NCBI RefSeq assembly: GCF_029893825.1
Contig: NZ_JARXXV010000001.1
Location: 248,001 to 312,000 of the forward strand
DNA length: 64,000 nt
Direction of reading: 5' to 3'
Origin: Aurantimicrobium minutum
Lineage (GTDB): Bacteria; Actinomycetota; Actinomycetes; Actinomycetales; Microbacteriaceae
Position 1 is the stretch's first letter, and every line of letters begins with the position of its first letter. Below the pieces are notes generated by a model. That model saw nothing but the letters and a program-made list of their open reading frames with translations. It did no database searches and was not told where the DNA came from. This document shows positions 1 through 7,344 of this stretch, piece by piece. A program made the translations under genes and the position numbers.

Positions 1-45
1 TTTGAGTGGATTGATAAGAAGCTTAAAATATTAATACGAAAAAAA

Positions 46-171
46 TCAGAGCGCATTGTTTTTGAGATGTTGCTTGATTTCTTCGGGGGCGGCAACACGA
101 ATACCTGCAAGGGAAGCATTTTGTGAACATGCCGATTTCTCGTTTGTCGGCTGTGTTGTTTCAGAAACCAT
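46..171 (-). CDS. possible 41-residue hypothetical protein
   Basis: A short open frame begins with ATG at 171 and ends with TGA at 46-48. The predicted peptide has a plausible composition: a polar N-terminus (MVSETTQPTN) and a helical end (APEEIKQHLKN). There is no strong ribosome-binding site, only a GAAAAG just before the ATG, and I do not recognise a family. It is divergent from the equally small frame at 198-305. It could be a genuine small protein, the remnant of a larger gene, or chance. Confidence 0.25.
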   Translation of the reverse strand: MVSETTQPTNEKSACSQNASLAGIRVAAPEEIKQHLKNNAL

Positions 172-197
172 CTTTTCGAGCCTAGGTAGTACTTGCG

Positions 198-305
198 ATG
201 GTCGAAAACATCACTGGAAATTATCCTTCCCATTTGAATAGTCAGAATTATGGAGCATTACCTGGAGTGGCGAGAACGCTGCTGAAGGCCCTCAAACTAA
301 TCTGA
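198..305 (+). CDS. possible 35-residue hypothetical protein
   Basis: ATG at 198 opens a 35-codon frame ending in TGA at 303-305, four bases before the GTG start of the DUF1684 gene. The peptide (start MVENITGNYP, end LLKALKLI) has a polar first half and a basic, hydrophobic tail. No clear ribosome-binding site is visible. It could be a leader peptide translationally coupled to the next gene, or chance. No family recognised. Confidence 0.2.
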   Translation: MVENITGNYPSHLNSQNYGALPGVARTLLKALKLI

Positions 306-309
306 ATCC

Positions 310-1164
310 GTGACCACTTCAACTCCTGCTGCAGCTGCCCCTCAGACCCCTGAAGAGGCGTACGCCTACTACCGCAGTCGCCGTCATGAGATGGCCCTCC
401 TCCCTCAGGGGTCACTCGCTCTGGTCAACACTCAGTGGTTCTATGGCGCCCCTGGAGAGACAGAAAGCGTGTGGGGAGTCAACGGCTTGTGGTCTGCTCT
501 TCCTGAGGGCGAGAAGGGCATTTTGCTCACGGCTACTGCAGCAGAAAACATCACTGTTGATGGTGTTGTTGTTGATGGAAGCGCTGTTGTCACGGGTAAG
601 GATTCAGAATCTGCATCCACCATTGTCTTCGATGAAACCAAGAGCGGAACCATCATTAAGGGTGAAGACGGCAAGTATGCACTTCGGGTGTGGGACACCA
701 ACTCGGATGATCTTCAGAACTTCGGCAAGATTGATGCATTTGACTACAACCCAGACTGGGTAATTACTGGAACATTCACGCCTATTGAGGGCGGTCGTGC
801 CGTTGAGGTTTCTCACCTCAAGGATCAAGGCGCAGGCCGAGACAAGGTAATTCCTGGCGATATTCGATTCACCATAGACGGTGTGGAGTATGCCCCTTCT
901 GCCTTCAAAGAAGGTCGTGCTCTCATGATTGTGTTCTCGGATGCTACGTCCGGTCCTGTGACCTATAGCGTGGGCCGTTTCTTGATGGTTGCTCCCAACC
1001 CAGATGGCACCATCACACTCGACTTCAACCGCGCATATCTGCCACCGTGTGCATTCAGTTACAACTTCAACTGCCCTATGCCGCCAGCAGAGAACCGTTT
1101 CCCCTTTGCTGTTAAGGCAGGGGAGAAGAACGTTCTCAACAAAGCTGGAGAACTACTTCACTAA
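310..1164 (+). CDS. DUF1684 family protein
   Basis: This is a 284-residue protein with a GTG start. The C-terminal signature is diagnostic for DUF1684 (PF07920): a stretch reading DFNRAYLPPCAFSYNFNCP, followed by PPAENRFPFAVKAGEK near residues 240-275. The N-terminal region carries the family's 'SLALVNTQWF' type segment. The biochemical role of the family is not established; no signal peptide or membrane segment is visible, so the protein is probably cytoplasmic. It is monocistronic apart from a possible tiny upstream frame. Its TAA stop overlaps the TAG stop of the convergent padR gene (1161-1164), so the two genes end on the same bases with no room for a separate terminator. Confidence 0.85.
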   Translation: MTTSTPAAAAPQTPEEAYAYYRSRRHEMALLPQGSLALVNTQWFYGAPGETESVWGVNGLWSALPEGEKGILLTATAAENITVDGVVVDGSAVVTGKDSESASTIVFDETKSGTIIKGEDGKYALRVWDTNSDDLQNFGKIDAFDYNPDWVITGTFTPIEGGRAVEVSHLKDQGAGRDKVIPGDIRFTIDGVEYAPSAFKEGRALMIVFSDATSGPVTYSVGRFLMVAPNPDGTITLDFNRAYLPPCAFSYNFNCPMPPAENRFPFAVKAGEKNVLNKAGELLH

Positions 1165-1697
1165 GCCTTTGAGGGGCGTCCACGTTTAGGGCGACCTAAT
1201 GCATAGCCTGCTTGGGGCAAGATTGCCGCGTTGACCACATCTTCCAGCCATGTTCTGACCGCTTCGCGGTAGCGAAGGCGTGCTTGCGCACTCAGTAATT
1301 CTGCAGGTGAGTATTCTGCGCCGTCGTGCTCAGTGCTCAGAAAGACTTCAAGTTTGCGTATCAGGGCGCGTGAAGACTCTGTGTCGACGCTGCTGCTGAT
1401 CAACACCACATCTTGAACATCTGCCCATTCGGGCAATGCTGTGAAGGAATCCCCAGAGAGCCAACGCTGTGCTTCATTGTGTCCCGCATCGGTCAATGCA
1501 TAGAGGGGGAGTCCATCATCGGTGAGACCCTGGTGAGAAACAAGTCCTGCTGTGCTGAGGCGATCGAGGGTGCCATAGACCTGTCCAACATTTGTCTTGG
1601 CTCTGTGGGGTGCCCGTGTTCCTAGTTCTGCATGAAGCTGAAGACCATACGCCGGTCCTAGGGTGAGTAAACCCAGGAGTGCGTCGCGGACAGCCAT
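1161..1697 (-). CDS. PadR family transcriptional regulator
   Basis: The 178-residue protein starts with the winged-helix segment typical of PadR proteins (MAVRDALLGLLTLGPAYGLQ, with a later GQVYGTLDRLSTAGLVS segment). A longer C-terminal helical domain follows, so it belongs to the longer (Vir-type, PF10400-like) PadR subfamily. The N-terminal helix begins at the ATG at 1697. A GTG nine bases upstream (1706) would add three residues but lies partly in a palindrome, so I prefer the ATG. PadR proteins are usually ligand- or stress-responsive repressors that bind their own promoter, which fits the perfect palindrome beside this start codon. The effector and other targets are unknown; no transporter or catabolic gene adjoins it. 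Confidence 0.85.
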   Translation of the reverse strand: MAVRDALLGLLTLGPAYGLQLHAELGTRAPHRAKTNVGQVYGTLDRLSTAGLVSHQGLTDDGLPLYALTDAGHNEAQRWLSGDSFTALPEWADVQDVVLISSSVDTESSRALIRKLEVFLSTEHDGAEYSPAELLSAQARLRYREAVRTWLEDVVNAAILPQAGYALGRPKRGRPSKA

Positions 1698-1704
1698 AAA
1701 AAAC

Positions 1705-1721
1705 ACTCTACTGAGTAGAGT
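1705..1721 (-). promoter_or_regulatory. perfect 17-bp palindrome, candidate PadR operator
   Basis: ACTCTACT and AGTAGAGT flank a single central G, giving a perfect 8+1+8 inverted repeat. It ends seven bases upstream of the padR ATG. Its position, length and perfect symmetry fit an autoregulatory operator for the dimeric PadR protein. This is inferred from position and symmetry alone. Confidence 0.5.
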
Positions 1722-1873
1722 CCTTCCTGAAAACTTACTGTGAGGGGATAAACCCCTGTTGTTTTACGGTAATTAGCTGTGCCACACTAGAGCCACAACA
1801 AAATACGCACGAGAAACAGCTCGCATCCATGTGGTCGTAGGGGAAGACGCACCACAATTAAAAGGATGAAGAG

Positions 1874-2374
1874 ATGACTGCAGTGTCGACAGGAATGATT
1901 TACATTCATTCCTCACCTCGCGCGTTAAGCCCACACGTGGAGTGGGCTATTAGTCGTGTCCTGGGGAAAGGCATCACGCTTTCGTGGAGCTCTCAGCCCC
2001 TACTCCCTGGCGCACAGCGCTCAGAATACGCCTGGCAGGGCCCAGTGGGTTCGGCTGCGGCAATCGCTTCAGAACTGTTGGGCTGGGAACAACTGCGTTT
2101 TGAGGTGACTGAAGATGCAGCACCCGGTATTGACGGTGGTAGATGGTGCCACACCCCGAGCTTAGGAATATTCCATTCACCCGTTGATGCCGCTGGAAAC
2201 ATGGTGATTACCGAAAATAGACTCCGCGCCGTGTTGGATTTTGCCGGTAATGATGCAGATCTGCTTCGCACCGGAATCTCGCGCTCACTTGGCGAGCAAT
2301 GGGATGCAGAACTAGACACCTTCCGTTATGCCTCAGACATGGCGCCGGTGCGTTGGCTCCATCAAGTGGGATAG
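1874..2374 (+). CDS. DUF3145 family protein
   Basis: This 166-residue cytoplasmic protein matches the actinobacterial DUF3145 family as I know it. The N-terminus reads GMIYIHSSPRALSPHVEWA, and the middle holds the LRFEVTEDAAPGIDGGRW and HTPSLGIFHSP segments. The end is MAPVRWLHQVG. Function is unknown; the family is widely conserved as a single copy in Actinobacteria. An AAGGATGAAGAG ribosome-binding region precedes the ATG. The gene stands alone between the divergent padR and the convergent fab operon and is followed by a strong hairpin. Confidence 0.85.
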   Translation: MTAVSTGMIYIHSSPRALSPHVEWAISRVLGKGITLSWSSQPLLPGAQRSEYAWQGPVGSAAAIASELLGWEQLRFEVTEDAAPGIDGGRWCHTPSLGIFHSPVDAAGNMVITENRLRAVLDFAGNDADLLRTGISRSLGEQWDAELDTFRYASDMAPVRWLHQVG

Positions 2375-2386
2375 CCGTTAATACGG

Positions 2387-2418
2387 AAGTGAGCCCCTGC
2401 GAAAGCAGGGGCTCACTT
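2387..2418. terminator. bidirectional terminator between DUF3145 and fabF
   Basis: A 14-bp perfect stem (2387-2400 with 2405-2418) closes on a GAAA tetraloop and is followed by CTTTT on the plus strand. It sits between converging genes and probably serves both the DUF3145 gene and the fab operon. Confidence 0.85.
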
Positions 2419-2428
2419 CTTTTGAGTC

Positions 2429-3670
2429 TTAGTTGTAGCTGCGGAATGCGACTACAGCGTTGTGACCACCGAAACCGAATGAGTTGCTGATGGCAAGAAT
2501 GTCACCGGCAGGTAGTTCTCGAGGGCTTGTCACTACATCAAGCTTGATTTCAGGATCCTGATCATCCAGGTTGATGGTCGGGGGAGCAAGACGGTTGTGA
2601 AGAGCGAGAACGGTGAACATCGCTTCAATAGCACCAGCACCACCGAGAAGGTGACCTGTGGAGGCTTTTGTTGCAGAAACGGCAATGTTATCGAGGTGGT
2701 CTCCGAAAACACGACGCAGAGCGTTGTATTCGGCAATGTCGCCGACAGGGGTCGACGTCGCGTGAGCATTGATGTGGACTACGTCTTCAATCTTTGCGCC
2801 AGCTTGTTCAATGGCTTCGAGCATTGCGCGAGCTGCTGCAGAACCCTCAGGGTCTGGAGCAGTGATGTGATAGGCGTCTGAGGTTACTGCGCCGCCGGCA
2901 ACCTCTGCATAAATCTTTGCGCCACGAGCGAGTGCGTGCTCTTCGGTTTCGAGCACGAGTGCAGCAGCACCTTCACCAAGTACGAAACCATCGCGGTTGA
3001 CGTCATAGGGGCGAGAAGCTGCTTGAGGGTCTTCGTTGCGTTTGGAAAGTGCCTGCATGGCTGCAAACGAGGCAATGGGAAGTGGGTGAATGGCAGCTTC
3101 AGAACCGCCGGCAATGATGACATCTGCCAGACCTGCCTGAAGGTGCTCATATGCGTTCGCAATTGCCTCGGTGCTGGATGCGCAGGCGGAGACGACAGTG
3201 CGAACACCGGCACGGGCGTGGAGATCCATACCAATAGCTGCTCCGGGGCCGTTAGGCATGAGCATGGGAACAGTCATAGGAAGAACGCGACGGGGACCCT
3301 TTTCACGCAGGGTGTCCCATGCATCGAGCAGAGTCCACACGCCACCAATACCGGTGGACCAGTCCACTGCCAGACGTCCAGGATCAACCTCGGGACTTCC
3401 AGCATCTGCCCATGCTTCGCGGCCAGCAATCAGAGCGAACTGCGAGGAAGGGTCAAGACGCTTGGTCTCAACTCGCTCGAGGATCTCTTCAGCAGGTACC
3501 GCCGCCTGAGCAGCAAACTTGATGGGGATTTCCCACTTCTCAACCCACTCTTGTTCAAGAGGACGAGCGCCTGACTTGCCAGCAAGAAGTGCTGCCCATG
3601 TCTCGGGGGCATTTCCTGCGAGAGGAGAAGTGGTACCGATACCGGTGACAACAATCTTCTTCTTGCTCAT
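2429..3670 (-). CDS. fabF: beta-ketoacyl-ACP synthase II (KAS II)
   Basis: The 413-residue enzyme condenses malonyl-ACP with an acyl-ACP chain in type II fatty acid synthesis. The catalytic triad is complete: Cys163 in VSACASS, His303 in NAHATSTP and His340 in KASTGHLLGGAG, with Lys335. The glycine-rich end (SNSFGFGGHNA) is intact. Length and motifs are ordinary for FabF. It is the last gene of the minus-strand operon fabD-fabH-acpP-fabF, separated from acpP by 92 bases that contain a hairpin. Single-operon fatty acid synthesis genes of this order are typical of Streptomyces-like and Microbacteriaceae genomes. Confidence 0.95.
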   Translation of the reverse strand: MSKKKIVVTGIGTTSPLAGNAPETWAALLAGKSGARPLEQEWVEKWEIPIKFAAQAAVPAEEILERVETKRLDPSSQFALIAGREAWADAGSPEVDPGRLAVDWSTGIGGVWTLLDAWDTLREKGPRRVLPMTVPMLMPNGPGAAIGMDLHARAGVRTVVSACASSTEAIANAYEHLQAGLADVIIAGGSEAAIHPLPIASFAAMQALSKRNEDPQAASRPYDVNRDGFVLGEGAAALVLETEEHALARGAKIYAEVAGGAVTSDAYHITAPDPEGSAAARAMLEAIEQAGAKIEDVVHINAHATSTPVGDIAEYNALRRVFGDHLDNIAVSATKASTGHLLGGAGAIEAMFTVLALHNRLAPPTINLDDQDPEIKLDVVTSPRELPAGDILAISNSFGFGGHNAVVAFRSYN

Positions 3671-3719
3671 GAGTGGTGACTTTCTTCTGGGAATGGAGGG
3701 AAAGCTGGGGGATTGTAAG

Positions 3720-3749
3720 GAGGGTCGGAACGTTGTGTTACCGACCCTC
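3720..3749 (-). promoter_or_regulatory. intercistronic hairpin between acpP and fabF
   Basis: GAGGGTCGG (3720-3728) and CCGACCCTC (3741-3749) form a perfect 9-bp stem with further AAC/GTT pairing inside. No U-tract follows in the direction of transcription. It therefore looks like an mRNA-stabilising or attenuating hairpin rather than a full terminator. It could set acpP transcript levels above those of fabF. Confidence 0.5.
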
Positions 3750-3762
3750 GCTTACGTAATCC

Positions 3763-4008
3763 TTAGGATGCAGAAACGATGAAGTTAACTGCGTCGCCGA
3801 CGGTCTTGAGGTTCTTTACTTCCTCGTCGGGGATCTTTACGTCGAACTTCTCTTCTGCGTTCACGACGATGGTCATCATCGAGATCGAGTCAATGTCGAG
3901 GTCGTCAGTGAAAGACTTGTCCAGCTGTACCGTGTCGGTTGCAATGCCGGTTTCGTCGTTTACGAGCTCAGCCAGACCTGCAAGTACTTCTTCGGTGGAC
4001 AGTGCCAT
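3763..4008 (-). CDS. acpP: acyl carrier protein
   Basis: This 81-residue acidic protein carries growing acyl chains on a 4'-phosphopantetheine arm. The attachment residue is Ser41 in the DDLDIDSISMM motif; the actinobacterial variant reads DSIS rather than the enterobacterial DSLD. Helices before and after it follow the normal four-helix fold. An AAGGAGATAAC ribosome-binding site precedes the ATG. It lies between fabH and fabF in the same operon, 61 bases after fabH. Confidence 0.95.
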   Translation of the reverse strand: MALSTEEVLAGLAELVNDETGIATDTVQLDKSFTDDLDIDSISMMTIVVNAEEKFDVKIPDEEVKNLKTVGDAVNFIVSAS

Positions 4009-4069
4009 TGTTATCTCCTTGTTGGGGGTTCGTTTGACTGGTTTAGTTTACCGGCCATTTGAGGCTTTT

Positions 4070-5080
4070 CTAGGGAAGAACGACGACCTGAGCGCCATAG
4101 ACAAGTCCGGCACCAAAGCCGATTTCTAGGGCAAGGCCACCGCTGAGCTCGGGGTGTTCTTCGAGCAGTCTGTGGGTTGCGAGGGGGATAGATGCCGCGG
4201 AGGTATTTCCGGTAGTCTCGATGTCCTTCGCAATGACAACGGATTCGGGCAGTTTGAGCTGCTTGGCGAATTCGTCAATGATGCGCATGTTTGCTTGGTG
4301 GGGGATAAAAGCTGCAAGCTGATCGCTCGTAATCCCGGCCTCTTCAAGCGCCTTTTGAGCGACCTTCGCCATTTCCCACACTGCCCAACGGAAGACTGTT
4401 TGACCTTCTTGACGCAGTGTTGGCCAGGCAACTTCACCGTGGCCGTCACGATATTCAGCCAAGGTGTGGTTCATGCCGACTGCGTCCCACTTGGAGCCAT
4501 CAGAACCCCACACGCTCTTAGAAATACCAGGGAAATCGCTGGGACCAACAACCGCTGCGCCAGCGCCGTCACCTAATAGGAAACTAATGGTGCGATCAGT
4601 CGGCTCGATAATCTCACTGAGCTTTTCAGCACCAATGACCAATACAAACTTTGCCAAGCCAGAACGTACGAAGGAATCTGCCTGAGCGATTCCATAGGTA
4701 TACCCAGCGCATGCTGCGGAAATGTCATAGGCGGCTGCAGGGTTAGCGCCAACACGATCGGCAACCAGAGCCGCCATAGAGGGGGTCTGCACGCTGTTGC
4801 TGATTGTTGAAATCAGTACAACATCAATCTGGTCGGGTGTGATGCCTGCTTTTGCAATGGCTTCCTTCGCAGCCTCCGTGGCGAGATCCGCTGCGGTGAT
4901 GTTCTTGGAAGCTCGCTTGCGAGTAATCACGCCGGTGCGCTGACGAATCCATTCATCACTGGACTCAATAGGTCCAGCAATGTCATCGTTGGTGACGGTG
5001 ATATCACCACGTGCTGCACCCATTGCATAGATGCGGGAGTACTTAGAACCCTCGGACTGTTTGAGATTCACGTGAGCCAT
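4070..5080 (-). CDS. fabH: beta-ketoacyl-ACP synthase III (KAS III)
   Basis: The 336-residue enzyme starts fatty acid synthesis by condensing an acyl-CoA primer with malonyl-ACP. The Cys-His-Asn triad is visible at Cys124 (SAACAGYTYG), His261 (IPHQANMR) and Asn292 (ETTGNTSAASIP). The N-terminus is about 15 residues longer than a minimal FabH before RIYAMGAARGD. The ATG at 5080 follows AGAAAGAAAG and lies 14 bases after the fabD stop, so the genes are surely cotranscribed. In Actinobacteria this enzyme often prefers branched primers, which cannot be decided here. Confidence 0.95.
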   Translation of the reverse strand: MAHVNLKQSEGSKYSRIYAMGAARGDITVTNDDIAGPIESSDEWIRQRTGVITRKRASKNITAADLATEAAKEAIAKAGITPDQIDVVLISTISNSVQTPSMAALVADRVGANPAAAYDISAACAGYTYGIAQADSFVRSGLAKFVLVIGAEKLSEIIEPTDRTISFLLGDGAGAAVVGPSDFPGISKSVWGSDGSKWDAVGMNHTLAEYRDGHGEVAWPTLRQEGQTVFRWAVWEMAKVAQKALEEAGITSDQLAAFIPHQANMRIIDEFAKQLKLPESVVIAKDIETTGNTSAASIPLATHRLLEEHPELSGGLALEIGFGAGLVYGAQVVVLP

Positions 5081-5094
5081 TGTGCTTTCTTTCT

Positions 5095-6024
5095 CTAGGC
5101 CGCTGAGGCGACGGAATCAATCAGTTCGCGAGCTGCGACGAGATCTTCAGGGGTCTTCACTGCAACAGTAGGAACACCCTTGAGGCCGCGTTTTGCTAAA
5201 CCAACCAAAGCTCCTGCGGGAGCAAGTTCAATGATGCCGGTGACTCCTGCTGCTGCGAAGCTCTCCATGCACTTATCCCAGCGAACGGGGGAAGAAACTT
5301 GTCCAACCAGAAGATCGCGGAATTCCTGGCCCTTGGTCACAACGGAGCCATCTTTATTGGTCCAGAGAGTCTTGATGGGGTCTGCAGTGTTCACTGTCTC
5401 TGCGGCTTCGCGCAAAGTCTCCACTGCATCACGCATGTAGCTGGTGTGGAAAGCACCGGCAACCTGAAGGGGAATAACACGAGTACCCGCAGGTGGTTCT
5501 TCGGCAAGCTTGGCAAGGGCAGCAAGTTCTCCGGCAACGACGAGTTGGCCACCACCGTTGTAATTAGCGGGGAAGAGCCCTAACTCATCAAGTTTGGCCA
5601 AAATCTCTGCTTCTTCACCTCCGATAACCGCGCTCATGCCTGTCGGCACGATTGCAGCTGCATCTGCCATAGCGCGACCACGAATACCCACAAGGCGAAC
5701 AGCATCGGTTGCGTCCAACACACCAGCGCCCGCTGCTGCAGTGAATTCGCCCACAGAGTGCCCAGCAATACCTGCAGTTTTGGATAGGTGATCAGTCTCT
5801 GCCAGCGCATCGAGTGTCAAGATTCCAGCGGCCACAATCAGGGGCTGCGCGATAGCAGTGTCACGAATAGTGTCTGCATCACTCACAGTTCCGTGCTTGA
5901 CCAAATCAACACCAGCAGCTGCGGAGAGAGTCTCTAGGAGTGCGTGTGAACCAGGATCTGCAATCCAAGGTTCTAAGAATCCGGGGGTCTGCGAGCCCTG
6001 TCCAGGGCAGACAACAACAATCAC
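5095..6024 (-). CDS. fabD: malonyl-CoA:ACP transacylase
   Basis: The 309-residue enzyme moves malonyl groups from CoA to ACP. The N-terminal PGQGSQ motif, the nucleophile Ser90 in GHSVGEFTA and the catalytic His193 in GAFHTSYM are all present. It is the first gene of the fab operon. The 126-base gap between it and the fasR-like gene upstream (same strand) is a likely promoter region and a likely site for FasR binding. Confidence 0.95.
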   Translation of the reverse strand: MIVVVCPGQGSQTPGFLEPWIADPGSHALLETLSAAAGVDLVKHGTVSDADTIRDTAIAQPLIVAAGILTLDALAETDHLSKTAGIAGHSVGEFTAAAGAGVLDATDAVRLVGIRGRAMADAAAIVPTGMSAVIGGEEAEILAKLDELGLFPANYNGGGQLVVAGELAALAKLAEEPPAGTRVIPLQVAGAFHTSYMRDAVETLREAAETVNTADPIKTLWTNKDGSVVTKGQEFRDLLVGQVSSPVRWDKCMESFAAAGVTGIIELAPAGALVGLAKRGLKGVPTVAVKTPEDLVAARELIDSVASAA

Positions 6025-6150
6025 GTGTTAAGTCTTCCAATCGTTAACGACTAGTGCTGTGCACTCATCGACACACTATCGCGTGAATCATTGTGGAGTC
6101 TCTACATTTTCCGTATGTTTACGGCAAAAGCTGACGTTGGGAACCAGAAA

Positions 6151-7335
6151 CTACTTACGAATCTTCTTCACTGGTTCTTTGATGGAACCCAAAATCAGTG
6201 CACATTGCAAAATCATTGCTTCGCGAGGGCCAGTAGCATCCCAGCCAATGACTTCGGTTACACGCTTGAGGCGATAACGCACCGTGTTGGGGTGAACGAA
6301 CAAATCCCGAGCAGTGGCTTCGAGACTGCGACCGTTCTCCAGATAGCTCTGCAGTGTGGTGAGTAATTCAGACGACTGATCACTCAAGGGGACATAGATG
6401 CGCTCGATCAGTGTTGCGCGGGCAAGTGAATCACCGGCAAGTGCGCGTTCTGGCAGCAAATCATCAGCTGCGATGGGCCTAGTTGCCCCGCGCCAAGAAC
6501 TGGCTACCGAATATCCAGCAAGAGCTGCTCGAGCACTTTGCGCAGCATCCACCAGGGAGGGAACTTCGGGTCCAACAACAAGGTGGCCCTCACCAAAGTC
6601 TTCTTCGAGCTTCTTAGTAATGTCCATGAAGCTCATGGTGGAGTTCTCCACCTCATCCTCGAGGGGTTCAGCCCGGCCAATAACCACGACGAGACGATTT
6701 CCCTGAACGCCAATCAGAATGTCAGCATGAAGATGACGAGCGGTGCGACGTAGACGGTCAACTTCGAGTTGGCGGGGAGCACGTCCCACTACAACACAGA
6801 CTTCGCCACGTCCTTGCCACCCTAAAGCAGCAATGCGGCTGGGTAGTTCGTCATCGTATTCTCCAGAGAGAATGCTGTCGACTACCAGTGCTTCGAGACG
6901 GGCATCCCACAATCCACGCGCTTCGGCGGCGCGGGCGTAAACGTCGGCAGCGGCAAAAGCGATTTCGCGAGAGTACAGCAAGATGGCTTCGCGTAGTTCT
7001 TCGCCGTGACCTTTGATGCGTTCTTCTACAACTTCCACCGTGCACCGAATGAGTTGCAAAGTTTGTTGAAGAGTGACCGAACGCAGCAATTCCCGGGGAG
7101 CACCACCGAATACATCAGATGCAATCCACGGAGTGGTGGTGGGGTCATCAAACCAGGTAATGAAAGAGGTAATACCTGCCTGGGCGACAAGACCCACAGC
7201 GGAACGACGCCCGGGAGGCATATCGCGATACCAGGGGAGTGTGTCTTCTAGTCGTTTAACCGTCAGCGTTGACAGCTCACCAGAAATGGTGCGCAACCAC
7301 GCCAGCGTTTCCGCTTTAGTACGTTCTGCGGGCAT
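6151..7335 (-). CDS. fasR: PucR/CdaR-type regulator, FasR-like fatty-acid synthesis activator
   Basis: This 394-residue protein ends in a PucR-type helix-turn-helix (about residues 335-390). The key stretch reads LEATARDLFVHPNTVRYRL and is followed by KRVTEVIGWD. The middle holds a CdaR/GGDEF-like region. It lies directly upstream of fabD on the same strand, the conserved position of Streptomyces FasR (the SCO2386 type), which activates the fab operon. The GTG/ATG region begins MPAERTKAETLAWLR. The aceE stop lies nine bases upstream, so it may also read through from aceE. The family assignment is strong; the specific FasR role is inferred from synteny. Confidence 0.8.
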   Translation of the reverse strand: MPAERTKAETLAWLRTISGELSTLTVKRLEDTLPWYRDMPPGRRSAVGLVAQAGITSFITWFDDPTTTPWIASDVFGGAPRELLRSVTLQQTLQLIRCTVEVVEERIKGHGEELREAILLYSREIAFAAADVYARAAEARGLWDARLEALVVDSILSGEYDDELPSRIAALGWQGRGEVCVVVGRAPRQLEVDRLRRTARHLHADILIGVQGNRLVVVIGRAEPLEDEVENSTMSFMDITKKLEEDFGEGHLVVGPEVPSLVDAAQSARAALAGYSVASSWRGATRPIAADDLLPERALAGDSLARATLIERIYVPLSDQSSELLTTLQSYLENGRSLEATARDLFVHPNTVRYRLKRVTEVIGWDATGPREAMILQCALILGSIKEPVKKIRK

Positions 7336-7344
7336 CCGCGGAAG

